Positions 10,400-20,489 of a DNA stretch of 64,000 bases are shown here, in pieces (position 1 is the stretch's first letter; the number at the start of each line of letters is the position of its first letter). The translations under genes and the position numbers were made by a program. The notes beneath the pieces are model-generated. The model had not been told where the DNA came from, ran no database searches, and worked only from the letters and a program-made list of their open reading frames with translations. The DNA is from Prorocentrum cordatum (Eukaryota; Sar; Dinophyceae; Prorocentrales; Prorocentraceae), in NCBI GenBank assembly GCA_963575745.1, contig CAUYUJ010022548.1:140864-204863 (forward strand), in the 5' to 3' direction.

Positions 10400-11255
10400 T
10401 GGAATCCGTAAAACTCTGGCAAAGTGTTAAAAACGATTGTGCGCGGCGCTCTGGCGAGAGCCACATTTTGAAAACGACACGCCCTCAATCCGTGAAGCTC
10501 TGGCGAGTTTTTCAAACGACCCTGCGCAGCGATGAGGCGAGAGGCACATTTTGAACAGGAGCCACTCTCAGTCCGTTAAACTCTTGCAAATGCTTCAAAC
10601 GAATGTGCGCGGCGCTAACGCGAGAACTACATGTTGAAAATGAACCCCCCTCAATCCGTGAAGCCCATGTAAATGTTTCAATCGAATGCGTGCGGCGCTA
10701 GGCGAGAGCCTCATCTTAAAAACCACTCGCCCTCAATCCGTGGAGTCCACGTAAATGCTTAAAACGAATATGCGCGGCGCAAATGCGAGAGCCACATTTT
10801 GAAAACGACCCGCCCCCAATCCGTGAAGCTCTGGCGAATGTTTCAAACGACTGTGCGCGGCGATGAGGCGAGAGCCACATTTTGAGAAGAAACCGCCCTC
10901 CACCCGTGAAATGCTTGCAAATGTTTCAAACGAATGTGCGCTGCGCTAAGGCGAGAACTACATTTTGAAAATGACCCGCCCTCCATCTGTGAAGCTCGTG
11001 CAACTGTTTGAATCGAATGTGCGCGGCGCTAAGGCGAAAACTACATGTTGAAAATGACCCGCCCTCAATCCGTGAAGCTCTTGCAAATGTTTCAATCGAA
11101 TGTGCGCGGTGCTAGGCGAGAACCGCATCTTGAAAACCGTTCGCTCTCAATCCGTGAAGCTCAGGTAAATGTTTTAAACGACTGCGCGTGGCGCTAAGGC
11201 GAGAGCCACATTTTGAAAACCACCCGCCCTCCATCTGTGAAGCTGTTGCCAAGGT
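10400..11255 (+). repeat. 83-bp tandem satellite, about 10 units
   Basis: The phrase CAATCCGTGAAGCTC recurs at near-regular spacing, with its CCGT/CTGT reaching 10406, 10490, 10573, 10656, 10738, 10821, 10904, 10987, 11070, 11152 and 11235, so units are 82-84 bp. Each also carries CAAACGAATGTGCGCGGCG, GGCGAGAGCCACATTTTGAA and CCGCCCTC. Units differ by substitutions and rare one-base indels. The array ends about 170 bp before the first exon of the glycosyltransferase gene. There are no unique spacers, so it is not CRISPR-like. Confidence 0.93.
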
Positions 11256-11346
11256 TTATGGTGAGGAACTCTCATGCGAAACGCCTGGCCCGCCCTAAAA
11301 ACTGGCTTCGGGGTCCGAGAAGGAGAAGTTATCCATAAGGACAAGG

Positions 11347-11425
11347 AGTGGAGGAGGAGGAGGAGGAGGAGGAGGAAGAGGCGGAGGAGGAGGAGGAGCA
11401 GGAAAAGGCGGAAGAGGAGGAGCAT
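11347..11425. repeat. (GGA)n microsatellite in the 5' leader
   Basis: Purine-rich GGA/GAA tract ending one base before the ATG of exon 1. If transcribed it would form the 5' leader. The open frame through it (from 11274) encodes only Arg/Lys runs. Confidence 0.85.
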
Positions 11426-11426
11426 A

Positions 11427-12147
11427 ATGTCGATCGCCTATGTGAGGCCCTGGGCGCGCTGGGCGGCGGCGCTTTGCGCGGCCGCCGCCGCAGCGCCCGC
11501 GGCGGCTGCCGCGGCGCGCTGCCTGCGCGGCGGCGCCCCCGAGGGCGTTGTGCTCGCAGCGGCGGCCGCGCTCGCGGCCGCCACCACGACGACGCAGCCC
11601 TTCGCGCGGGGCGACTATCAGGCGGCCATAGACTTCCTGCCCGTGACGACGCTGGTGTATTATCGCTGGACTCACAGTAAGGAGGAACCTACGCGCAAGT
11701 TGCCAGCATTGATCCGGAAGTTCGACATGCTGTTCGGCATGGATGAGCTCGTCGACGGCTGGGATCCGCTGCCCGCCCCTCCCAAGGACGTCAGAACCAT
11801 CTTGTGCATACCGTGGGCGCCTGGCCGGCTGCTGGAGTGGGTCAAAGTGCACCTGGACGATTCGGACAACAACAGGACCGTGGTCTTCTCGGGCAGGGAG
11901 TCTCCTTTGTCCGAGGCCTGGGGGTGGCAAGACTCGAACCGCTGGAATGAAATGACCGAGCAGTACAGCAAATATTTCAAGCGCATATACTTTTACGTCA
12001 CCGACGTGGAGCTGGAGGGCGTGGACACCATGCCCATCGGCTTCACCGAATCGTACATGCAGGGTCGCACTGACAGTTTTCTTGATGCCTGGACGCAGGC
12101 GAGCACCAAGGACACACGTAAGGTGCACTCAGTTCTCGCGGCATGGG
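11427..12147 (+). CDS. Exostosin-like glycosyltransferase, exon 1
   Basis: First recognised exon of a gene running to 20624. The ATG at 11427 is chosen because a hydrophobic Ala-rich segment (residues about 10-55) follows it at once, a plausible signal anchor for an endoplasmic reticulum/Golgi enzyme. The luminal part then reads VYYRWTHSKEEPTRKLPALI, a VDGWD.LP.PP segment, PWAPGRLLEWVK, FSGRE, WGWQ.S.RWN and a TMPIGFTE block, an arrangement I associate with exostosin-like (GT47-type) proteins expanded in dinoflagellates. The exon should end at 12147, where GCATGGG meets a textbook donor GTAAGT (12148-12153), leaving one base of a codon. That does not match the phase of the next recognised exon (16310), so at least one exon in between is unidentified. 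Donor sugar and acceptor are unknown. The family call comes from remembered family layout, not a search. Confidence 0.72.
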
Positions 12148-12214
12148 GTAAGTACACCGCCCTGGGTGGCAAGCATCTCCAGCTGCCTGCGGCAATTTCG
12201 CGTCCGTGCCAGCG

Positions 12215-12375
12215 TCAGGTCGGGCATGTCCTCCTACATGCGGGCTTTGACGAAACACGAAGAATAGTCAAAACATGTGTTAAACAAACATCGAGGATCG
12301 AACAATCGCCCCCGAACTATATTTTGACTGTTCTCGAATGTTCCTCCTGTAGAGGGACACGCCCGATGTCATGAA
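12215..12375 (-). mobile_element. MITE family A copy A2 (inside an intron)
   Basis: Reverse-orientation copy: left end TCAGGTCGGGCATGTCC, right part CCTGTAGAGGGACACGCCCG. The octamer TGCCAGCG occurs directly before it (12207-12214) and again at 12376-12383, a perfect 8-bp target-site duplication if the last TGAA belongs to the element. It sits 67 bp past the exon 1 donor. Confidence 0.75.
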
Positions 12376-12587
12376 TGCCAGCGCACCCATCTGTGCGGCA
12401 CGCTCCGAGGGCCGCCGTCACGGCCGCAACATGTGGCAGTTCCCGTGAACTCCTCGAGGGCTGCTGCACGGGGCCTGCCCGGGGCCGTCGTGGGCTTGCC
12501 TGGGGCTCCCGCGGGCCCGTCTTGGGGCCCTGCTGAGGCACTCCTGGCTCCCAGGGCCGTCTTGGTGCCCTGTTTCGCCGCGCACTA

Positions 12588-12741
12588 AACCACCCCAACC
12601 CAACGCGAAGGCCCCGATCTGCCCTCCATTTCCAGTGGGGGGAGGTCGGGGAACATCGAACACACATATGAAGTTCGTACCCTCCCCAACACCGAAGTTC
12701 GGGCGAAATTCGGGTCTTCGGGTTTCGTTGGGGTGGTTTGG
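12588..12741. mobile_element. Foldback element S, single copy here
   Basis: Ends AAACCACCCCAACCCAACGC and GTTTCGTTGGGGTGGTTT are inverted copies about 28 bp long, enclosing about 100 bp. No second copy in the window, so it is named only from its inverted ends. Confidence 0.5.
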
Positions 12742-13449
12742 TAGGTAGTCAATGATGGCCCCCTCGCAGCCGCAGGGGGGGGCCTTTTGGGACCAACCGC
12801 GGGGCGTCTTGGTTCCCTCTTGGGCCATCTCGGGGCCTGTCTGAGGCCCCTCCTGGGCTGATTGTTGCCCTCTCGGTGCTGTCCTGGGCCGTCTGGGGAG
12901 CTTCGGTCCGGCCCGTCATCGGACTCTCTCGTCATCTTTTTGTTCGGCTCTTCCTGCACCCTCTTGGAGTCATCTTGCGGCGAGACGCGCGACAAGTGCA
13001 AAACATGTTCCATGTTTGGTGATCCGACAAGCGGTCGGCGAACGGAGGGAGCACAGACTCAACCACCCCCAGATGCTGCTAGACATTTGTGTGGATTGGG
13101 CTGCCTGGAGAGGCCTCTTGGCCGTATCCTCACTGTCTTGGGACCTCTTGCAGCGAAATGCGGCGCCCCTTGGGGCCTTCTCGGGGAAAGAGTGCAAGTG
13201 GATGCTCCTCGAATTGAAAGGGGGTTGGTGCTTGCACAACCCTCCCCCCTTCAAGGGGAGTCTGCTTTCGGACCCCCTCCTCGCTTGAAAAGAGAGGAGT
13301 GGGGGGTTTTCGCCAGGTACTCCCACTAGACCCGTCCGAGTTTCGGTGAGAGCACCTGGCAATATACTCGTTTTGTAATATTGATTTCCAGGCTTTTCAG
13401 GTTTGACCCCCTCCCCCGCCACCCTTTCCGGCGCAAGGAGGGGGATCTG

Positions 13450-14320
13450 GTACTAGGGTGAGGGTTAGTGTGTGAGCCATGTGGTGCGAGGGTTTTGGTG
13501 TCAGGGTTAGTGTCTTAGGATTGGGGTATTAATGTGTCAACGTGAGGGTGTTAGGGCGGTAGGATTAGGGTAGGATATAAGCGCTGGGGCCTTAAGCTTA
13601 GAGTGTCAGTGTTCGGGCAGTAGGAGGATAGGGGTGTCAGGATTTGGTTGTTATGGCGGGGCTATTAGGGCCAGGGTTAGTGTGCTGAGGTGCGTGCGTG
13701 TGTGTGTGTGTATGTGTGTGTGGTCGTGTGCTCGTGTGTGTTAGGGTTAGGGTGTTCGGGTTAAGGTTCTGGCGTGATGGTTGGAGTTTTAGGTTTAGGG
13801 TGTTGTAGTAAAGGTATTAGAGTTGCAATTCGGTGCTGGAGTGAGTGGGTTGGGGTGTTAGGTTTAGGGTGTCAGGGTGAAGAAGGTTGGGGTAGCAGGG
13901 TTGCGTTGCATGGGTTCGGGTGTTGCGGTTAGGGTTCGGTGGCAGTGTTCGGGTGTTGGGGCCAGCTTTTCTGAGTCTTGGGTTTAGGGTGTTACGCTCA
14001 TAGTCGGGGTGTAAGGTTTAGGGTGTTATTGTTAGGGTTCGAGTGGTAGGTTTCAGGATAGGGTGTTAGGGTTGGGGTTGCAGGGTGTGAGTGTTAGGAT
14101 TCGTGTGTTAGGGATCGGGTAAATGAATTCGGTGGTATGGTAAGGATGTAGAGGTTATGTTGTTATGGTTCGGGTGTCGGGTTTTAGTTGTAGGGCCAGT
14201 GCTCAGGGTCAGGGTGGCTTGATGAAGGCTCCAGAATTCGGTGAGGGTGCTAGGGGTAAGGTGTTAGGGTTCGGGTGGGTGGGAGTTCAGGGTATGGTTA
14301 GGGAGCCACTGGGGCAGCGT
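13450..14320 (+). repeat. Degenerate telomere-like (TTAGGG-type) array
   Basis: Most of these 870 bp are built from GTTAGGGT, GGTTTAGGGTGT, TTAGGGTGTTAGGG and decayed versions, with a (GT)n patch at about 13695-13725. Both TTAGGG and TTTAGGG units occur; TTTAGGG is the plant/algal telomere type. Units are too diverged for a functional telomere, so this is interstitial telomere-like DNA or an independent G-rich minisatellite. It lies within the glycosyltransferase gene's intronic interval. Confidence 0.8.
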
Positions 14321-14646
14321 GGCCAAAGGGGGGGAGGAGGGGGGGAGGGCCCGATGTTCCGTCCATCGGGCGGGGGTCAAGCCCCCAACCCCCCTCGTGG
14401 AAGTGGGGGGGAGAGGGACTGCCGATCGGGAATGAGGGGGGATCCCAGGACGGGCTAGGAGGAGGGGGAAAGGGGGTCTCTGGGACCCCCTCCCCCTCCG
14501 GGGCATCCTGCTCGAGGGTCGCTGGGTGCCTCTTGAGGCAGTGTCAGACCATATCGGCAGCCTGGGTGGCCCCCTTGGGCCGTTCGGGGAAGCCTCTCTC
14601 CGTCTTTTCGGAGGGCCCCGGAGGGGCGTCGGGCCGCTCAGGGACT

Positions 14647-14855
14647 CCTCCTCCTCCTCCTCCTCCTCCTCCTCCTCCTCCTCCTCCTCCTCCTCCTCCT
14701 CCCTCCTCTCCTCCTCCTCCTCCTCCCTCGTCCCCCGCCTCCTTCTCCTCCTCCTCCTCCTCCTCCTCCTCCTCCTCCTCCTCCTCCTTCTCCTCCTCCA
14801 CCTCCTCCACCTCCCCACCCCCTGGTCCTCCTCCTCCTCCTCGTCCTCCTGTTCC
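14647..14855. repeat. (TCC)n microsatellite
   Basis: About 200 bp of TCC repeats with occasional C insertions. The 266- and 203-codon frames crossing it are Pro/Ser/Leu runs and are not genes. Confidence 0.92.
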
Positions 14856-15484
14856 TCGCCCTCGCCGATGCGTTATTCAGGCAACTCGATGGGCGGCGGG
14901 GGTAGGGTTCAGAAGTCGTCGAACACGTGGCGAAATCCGAACCCTGCCCCCGCCTCCCATCGATCCGGGAGGAGCGGTGGTCGGGGGTGGTGGACGGCTC
15001 GGGTTCTGCCACCTGGGGGCAGGCGATGGGGTCATGCCGAGATGGGGTGTCCTTGGAAGATTGACAGGCTGCAGGCAAAACGACTTTCTGCGTCGGCGGC
15101 TAGGCAGAGCAGCTGCGCGGGCGGAAGAGCGAACTGAACGGGGGCACCGCTGTAGCGAAGTGTGCCGCAACGCGAGAACAGGGAACAGAAAGGGGAGAGG
15201 GCGGCCGAAGGAAGAGGAGGAGCGAAGCCGGCAAACAACAGAAGACGTCCAGAAAGCCTACCATACAGCACTCGAAATGCTGCCACGCCTCCACGTGCCA
15301 CGGGGCACGGTGTCGGATGGTTCCTGGCAGTAACTCTCCCGGCGGGGAGGGCGGTCTGGCGAGTGCCTGGACGAGGGTCGCGAACCACGCGATCGACATC
15401 CGCAACGACGCCAGCGGATGGTCCGACACCCCAGAGGCCAAGGCCGCTGGCGTCCAGAGGCGGCCGGGCGGGTGACCACAGCTT

Positions 15485-15612
15485 GGCATCGCTCGGACGT
15501 GTGCATGTCTCTTTCGGCGAGGACCATCGAGGAGCATCCTTGATCATTTCGCGAAAAAACCACGCACGAAACCAAACGAAGCACAGGAAATGGACGTCCG
15601 AGCGATGGCCAG
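15485..15612 (+). mobile_element. Short inverted-repeat element, family B copy B1
   Basis: Begins GGCATCGCTCGGACGT and ends ACGTCCGAGCGATGGCC, inverted copies of about 16 bp. The core contains CGGCGAGGACCATCGAGGAG and an A-rich block before CACGCACGAAACC. The same arrangement occurs at 17777, 21856 and 53827. Confidence 0.75.
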
Positions 15613-15654
15613 ACAGGGGTTCAAGGGCAACGTTCGGGGCACAGGCTCGGAGGG

Positions 15655-15775
15655 GGGGCGGGGCGGCATCGAGCCCCAGTCGCTCCCTCATCGCGGGCCC
15701 GACTGCCCACCCCGCCCAGGAGCGCGCGCTTCCGACGATCTGTCGGCGAGGTACCGCCAGTTCCGGGCCAGTGTT
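15655..15775 (+). repeat. Dispersed repeat family V copy 2
   Basis: GGCATCGAGCCCCAGTCGC, CTCATCGC, CACCCCGCCCAGGA and GATCTGTCGGCGAG occur in the same order as in the copies at 28060 and 60080. Confidence 0.45.
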
Positions 15776-16309
15776 TCCCCCCCTGGGCCAGCCCTCGCGG
15801 GTGAGGAGAGGTGCACCTGGCCTGTCCTTCCTCCTCGCGTCACGGAGAGATCACGACGGGATTAAGTCAGTTGGACCATTTTCGGCGTCCGGGGAGCCCT
15901 TGCCAGGCCCCAGTGAAGGGGTCCAGGGAAGGGGTCCAGGCCTCTCGGGCACCACGCTGTGAGAAAATCACGACGTCGGAGGTTCCAGATTTTCAGCGCC
16001 CTTTCGCGCCAGAGTGGCAGCTCAGGGCCCCGTTCTTTGATTTCTTCGGCCTCTCAGCGTGAGCAGTTGTTCCTTGTCTGGTTGGCGGGTTTCTGCTTGG
16101 GGGCTTTCCCGTCGCAGGATATTTTTTTCCGGGGAGCTCGATCTATCGCTTGTTGCCGCGAGGCGGCCTTACTGCGGATGAGTGGGCTTCGTGTTCCGTG
16201 GGGTGAGAAACATTACAGGGGCCGCGCAGGGGCCTTCAAGGGCCGCTCTCACTCACACTTCGCTCGCTCACCGTCGAGTATTTACCCCCCCCCCCGATCA
16301 CCACCCGAG

Positions 16310-16505
16310 GCGGTACATTGAGAAGGACCAGTGGTGGACAGAGCTGTCTAAGTATAAGTTCATCATGGTCCCTCTGGGGTCGGCCATCCAATGCTCCAAG
16401 GTGCCCGAGGCCCTTTCCATGCTGACCATCCCGGTCATCAAGCGAGGTCCTTACCGCACCCATGACGACCTCGTGCGGATGGGTTTCCCGATCGTCCTCG
16501 TAGAG
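16310..16505 (+). CDS. Exostosin-like glycosyltransferase, internal exon
   Basis: Encodes a segment starting RYIEKDQWWTELSKYKF and including GSAIQCSKVPEALSM, TIPVIKRGPY and DDLVRMGFPIVLVE. This has the layout of the C-terminal nucleotide-sugar-binding half of exostosin-like proteins (aromatic-rich entry, S.GxxIQ-type loop, EAL helix, P.+.R.PY loop). The acceptor is AG at 16308-16309; the first base completes a codon from the preceding, unidentified exon. The 3' end is placed at 16505 after GAG because the final exon joins there in phase 0 with an exact protein continuation. The intron then begins GC (16506-16507), a non-canonical donor known to be common in dinoflagellates. Without this junction the frame would run into (GAT)n sequence. 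Confidence 0.75.
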
Positions 16506-16762
16506 GCATTCGGAGCAACAGTACAGACATATACACGTTTACCAACATCGATCCCGAGCAATGTTTTGTTGCATCTTGGATGGGTTATCTCGATGGTTCA
16601 CAGATGTAGCGCGATCTCTGCCGTGCAATATACATGGTGCAGGAAGTGTTGCAATGTATGCGTTGCAACACATATATGTATGTGTATATATATATATGTA
16701 TACTGGACACGCTATGTGTTGCGATCTAAGTGGTGCAGCCTGATGCAAGTACGCCGCGCCAA

Positions 16763-17460
16763 CAACGATGACGATTACCCTGGTGATGTTGATGACGACG
16801 GTGAGGGCAATTCCGCCGCCGATGACGACGAAAATGGTGATGGTGATGAAATTGGTGGTGATGATAACGACGAGGCGACGATGACGCTGGCGATGATGAT
16901 GACCAGGGTTCTGGTGATGATGCCAGCGAAGTGCCCGCGTGCATGACATCGTCCAGGGCGACGGCATTGACGGTGATGATGACGGCGGCGGTGATGATCC
17001 CGATGATGGTGATGACGACGACGACGATGCTGATGATTGTGGTAATGATACTGATGATGATGGTGATGATGATGATAGGGGATGGTGATGGTGATGGTGA
17101 TCGCGATGGCGATGAGGATTGTGAGGATCGTGACGGGGATGATGATAATAATGCTTATAATGATGAGGATGAGGATGAGGATGAGGATGATAATGAGGAT
17201 GATGATGAGGATGATGATGATGATGATGGTGGTGGTGATGGTGACGATGGTGACGATGGTGATGGGGATGGTGATGGTGATGGCGATCGCGATGGTGACG
17301 AGGATGGTGAGGATGGTGATGAGGATGATGATGCTGCTGATGATGATGCTGATGCTGATGACGATGCTGATGATGATGATGATCAGGATGATGATGCTGC
17401 TGCTGCTGATGGTGATGATGGTGATGATGATGATGATGATGATGACGCGTTTACGCTGAC
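16763..17460 (+). repeat. (GAT)n/(GAC)n microsatellite
   Basis: About 700 bp of GATGAT, GATGAC and GGTGAT units. The 185-codon Asp-rich and 125-codon Met-rich frames are consequences of the repeat. Confidence 0.92.
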
Positions 17461-17776
17461 GATAATGGTAACGGTTGCGCTGATCTGATCAGGGTGATGG
17501 GAAAGTGCGCGCCCGCAGCAAGACAAGCTTCCTAACATATTGTTGTTCTGAAGCTGTGTGGTTGTCGCTTGCTGGTGAACACCACTGTACTCACATGGTT
17601 AGACAACCAATACTGCAGAAACGATTTCGACGTGCGCGCGCGACGGCCGCACGCGTGTGGCCCGCATGGGATGTGGTTCGACAGCGTAGGCTGGCGCGCG
17701 ATGGTGGTCGGACATGTTCGACATGCACGCGCAAGTTGCCCGCATGGCTTGATTTGACAGAAGGCATACACCGAGC

Positions 17777-17905
17777 TTGGCATCGCTCGGACGTGTGCAT
17801 TTTTTCTCGGCGAGAAGCATCGAGGACCATCCTGGACCATCGAGCAAACAAAAACACGCACGAAACCAAAAGATACACGGGACATGGACGTCCGAGCGAC
17901 GGCAA
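17777..17905 (+). mobile_element. Family B copy B2
   Basis: GGCATCGCTCGGACGTGTGC at the left and GGACGTCCGAGCGACGGC at the right, with core GGCGAGAAGCATCGAGGACC and CACGCACGAAACC. Divergence from B1 includes an extra T run. Intronic. Confidence 0.75.
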
Positions 17906-17984
17906 GCGATGGCATTCTCAAGATTCCTTTCTCTTCGCGGGGTGCAAGTCCGGACCACGTACAGTCCAGTCGTTGTGTGGACTC

Positions 17985-18445
17985 TTGGCATCCTCTTGGG
18001 GGGCTCCTGGAAGCTTCTTGGAAACCTCTTGGGGGTCCATTTGGACCTCGTTGGGGCCTCTTGGGGGCGTCTTTGTCCGTCTTGTGTCGCTCATGCGCCG
18101 TCTGGCCCCTTCGGAGGCCGTCTTGGAGGCCTCTCGGGGCCGCCTTGGGGCTCTGTTGGGGTCGTCCTGGGCCGTCTTGAGGGTGTCTTTGGCCGTCTTG
18201 CGGGCCCCTTTGGGCCATCTTGGGGTGCTCTTCGGCCGTCTTGGGACCCTCTTGGGCCGTGTGGGGGCCATCCTGGAGCTGCTTGGGGCGTCATGTGCGC
18301 CTGAGAGTTCCAAAATGCAACAACGCTAGAATCATTGGACAACCTTGGGGACACTATGGTTTTGGCATCTGCAGGCGGCTCTTCTTGGGCCAGCTTGCAG
18401 CTCTCTTGGGCCGACTAGGACCTCCTGGTCCTCGAAGTGGGTAGT
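17985..18445 (+). repeat. CTTGGGGCC-type degenerate minisatellite
   Basis: Loosely periodic repeats (about 18-24 bp) of phrases such as GCCGTCTTGGGACCCTCTTG. Similar blocks occur at about 12430-13190, 18780-19200, 43380-43880 and 62850-63430, and in reverse complement at 63665-64000. Confidence 0.75.
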
Positions 18446-18779
18446 TGGGTTTCGAAGACTGCAAAGCGGATGGATATCCGACAAAATAGCGTGGATTGCG
18501 GACACTAGTGAAATTCAGCGGGATATCCGATGTCGTGATTTTCTCGGTCCGGGGTCCTCGGTGGTCACTGGAGGTCTTGATAACGCTCCGAGAGCCAGCT
18601 TTTCATTCTGAGCTCACCTGGAGGAGTCCTGAGGAATCAAGTGGGCCCCATAGGAATCAACAGGAGCCTGGAGGCAGACAGCTGGCCAGACAGCGGCAAT
18701 CGCCCGAAATTACGAGGAATGTGACCGCTGCGGCGTCACCGCAGGGGCAATCAGGTGGAACCTGGAGGCGGGACGCGCT

Positions 18780-19200
18780 AGCGCCGAGCTGTTCTAGGCC
18801 TCCTAGAAGCTTCTTGGGGGCACTGCTGGTGCCTCTTGGGGGCCTGGTGGGGGCCTCCTGGGGGCGGGCTGGAACCGTCTTCGGGCGCGCTTGGGCCGTC
18901 CCACGCCTTCGGAGCCGTGTTCCCGTTGTTGCTTGCCTTGCTGAGGCCTTCCGTTCCGCTCCCGGGCCGAAGGCTGCCCCAGGCACGCCGACATTTGGAG
19001 GGGTCTCGGTTCGTGGGTGTCCTGCTGGGGCGGGGCAGCCTTCGAAGGCCAGCTCGAGGGCTTCGTGGGCCTCGTGCCCTCCTGGGCCCCTCTCTTGGCG
19101 GCCTCTCTGGCCGTCTTGAGGCCCTCGCGTGTTCCTGGTGGGCTTTTTTTGATAGAAAAGAGGATCCTAGAGGCCTCTCGGGCCGTCTTCGGATGTCACG
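18780..19200 (+). repeat. CTTGGGGCC-type degenerate minisatellite
   Basis: Second block of the same degenerate repeat within the intron, with variants TTCTTGGGGGCACTGCTGG and CCTCTTGGCGGCCTC. It is followed by a GGAAGCGAAA phrase that also closes the block at 43660. Confidence 0.7.
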
Positions 19201-19297
19201 GAAGCGAAAGCACATCGAACACGTTGTTTTACGCGTCGCGGCGCGGCAGAGGAAGTCCGACGGTAGACGAGAACGGCGGGCATGCCAACAACTAGAT

Positions 19298-19461
19298 TTG
19301 AGTCGGGCCTGTCCCTTTAAGGGGGAATGCTCAAAGATTGTCAAACAATAGTCTGGTGACGATTTTTGCTAGTACCTTTTGACTGACCATTTTCGAGATC
19401 TGTTTGACAATTTTGAATTTGTCGTCCAAAATCCGCCTGTAGGGGGACATGCCCGACCTAA
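19298..19461 (+). mobile_element. MITE family A copy A3
   Basis: TTGAGTCGGGCCTGTCCC at the left and GGACATGCCCGACCTAA at the right, with core ATAGTCTGGTGACG. The octamer AACTAGAT flanks it perfectly (19290-19297 and 19462-19469), an 8-bp target-site duplication. Intronic. Confidence 0.88.
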
Positions 19462-19538
19462 AACTAGATGTTCTTTTCAGGGATTGGGGGGATTCTTCCT
19501 TTGGGGGGCCCTCTTGAGGTTTTTCCGATGGATTTGTT

Positions 19539-20110
19539 TTGCAAGGTTTCCAGCCTCCAGCGCATCAGTTTCTTTGCTTGTGTTGGTTTTCCCTTGTGTT
19601 TGTTTGGCTCCCCACCGCCAACTTAAGGAATGTATGTCTTCTTCGCCCAGAGAGCGGAGTCGGTGGTCCGGTCCCCCCGCAGGAGAACGCAGAGACGGAG
19701 GATGAGGAGCAGGAGGAGGATGAGGAAGGGAAGTGGAGAAGGAGGGAAGGCATGGAGGACCGAAACGGTTCACCCCGAAGCCCCGAAGCCAAACCGACAA
19801 CGAAGAACGCCAAAAACGCGAGGTGCCGCTGTGCCCCCCGACCCCGCCGCTGGACCCCCCCTCCTCTGGCTCGCCTCGCGCTCCTGGCCCTGCGCCGGAG
19901 AAGCTCTGCCAGGGGGGCTGCCAGAGCCGGCTCGAGACATCCGCTCGGCCCCCCCACACGTTGCTTCTTCCAGCCGCACCACATCATGATGGCATCCTTG
20001 CCTCTCGACCCATCCTGGCCCTTGGCCGTGGCCACGGGCTTCCAGTTTCGGTTCTGGCCTGGGCTTCCGAGGGCCCCGAGTCTCCACCCAGCCCCCCCAC
20101 GTCATGTGTT
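19539..20110 (+). other. Open, GC-rich intronic stretch; no gene supported
   Basis: Plus-strand frames stay open (up to 224 codons) through a purine-rich patch and a C-rich patch. Three frames are open at once, as expected of biased composition, so I do not call a gene. It is listed because the possible acceptor CCCCGCAG before 19681 could mark an unrecognised exon. Confidence 0.25.
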
Positions 20111-20119
20111 TCCAGTATT

Positions 20120-20290
20120 CAGCCACGCGCAGAAGGGGGGTGGGGGGAGGGACGAGGGCTTCTTAGAAGTACCCCTGCTTCTTACAAGGCGCGGGCCTTA
20201 TCTACAGATGTAAGGCCGGCGCCTTCTAAGAAGCAGCCTCCTTCTAGGAATCCCTCCCCCCCTCCCTCCACCCCCTTGTGCGCGCCGCCC
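20120..20290. mobile_element. Foldback repeat, family L copy 2
   Basis: Same order as the copy at 8491: GGAGGGACGAGGGCTTC, GGCCTTATCTACAGATG, GCCTTCTAAGAAGCAGCCTC and a C-rich arm ending near 20275. Located just upstream of the last exon of the glycosyltransferase gene. Confidence 0.6.
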
Positions 20291-20294
20291 AAAT

Positions 20295-20400
20295 ACGTGG
20301 TCCCCCAGAAGTTTGGACCCCTTAATCCTGAGTCTGTTTTGGCGGTCCCGAGGCCCGGGAAGGGCTCCTGGGACGCCGAGAGTAAGGACACGTATTCCGC
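20295..20400 (+). repeat. Dispersed repeat family O copy
   Basis: CCCAGAAGTTTGGACCCC, GAGTCTGTTTTGGCGGTCC and GGCCCGGGAAGGGCTCC follow the order of the other family O copies. Confidence 0.4.
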
Positions 20401-20489
20401 CGTGCGTTTTTCTTGAGAAGCACGAGTGTTTGGACCCGCGCATCTTTACGATGCGATCGCACCGCATGCCGCTCGCTGTGTCCCTCCAG

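Larger units (their letters stand above)
12148..16309 (+). other. Intronic interval, glycosyltransferase gene
   Basis: Interval between the GTAAGT donor and the acceptor CACCCGAG before 16310. Reading phases (1 base left, 1 base needed) show it cannot be a single intron and must hide at least one exon of length 1 mod 3 that I could not find. It contains a family A element, a foldback element, a telomere-like array, a (TCC)n tract and a family B element. Confidence 0.55.
16506..20489 (+). other. 3,984-bp GC-AG intron with AGGCAT at both ends
   Basis: The intron starts GCATTCGG and ends CCCTCCAG. The hexamer AGGCAT spans both exon-intron junctions (16504-16509 and 20488-20493), so the exact splice point could slide without changing the protein, a hallmark noted for dinoflagellate introns and for introner-like insertions. 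It contains (GAT)n, a family B element, two CTTGGGG minisatellites, a family A element, a family L element and a family O repeat. Confidence 0.7.

Noticed and set aside
10400-11255. CRISPR array
   Set aside because: Units are contiguous 83-bp repeats with no unique spacers, in a eukaryote-like sequence with no cas genes.
15720-15750. 31-bp microexon candidate that would fix the phase between exons at 11427-12147 and 16310-16505
   Set aside because: It has an AG/GT frame and the right length (1 mod 3), but the sequence is part of repeat family V, which recurs at 28060 and 60080, and the resulting protein would be shorter than expected.
20463-20489. Reading upstream of the last exostosin exon (MPLAVSLQ) as coding
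   Set aside because: The frame is open, but the sequence before AG 20488-20489 has no family similarity and the phase-0 join from 16505 explains the protein better.
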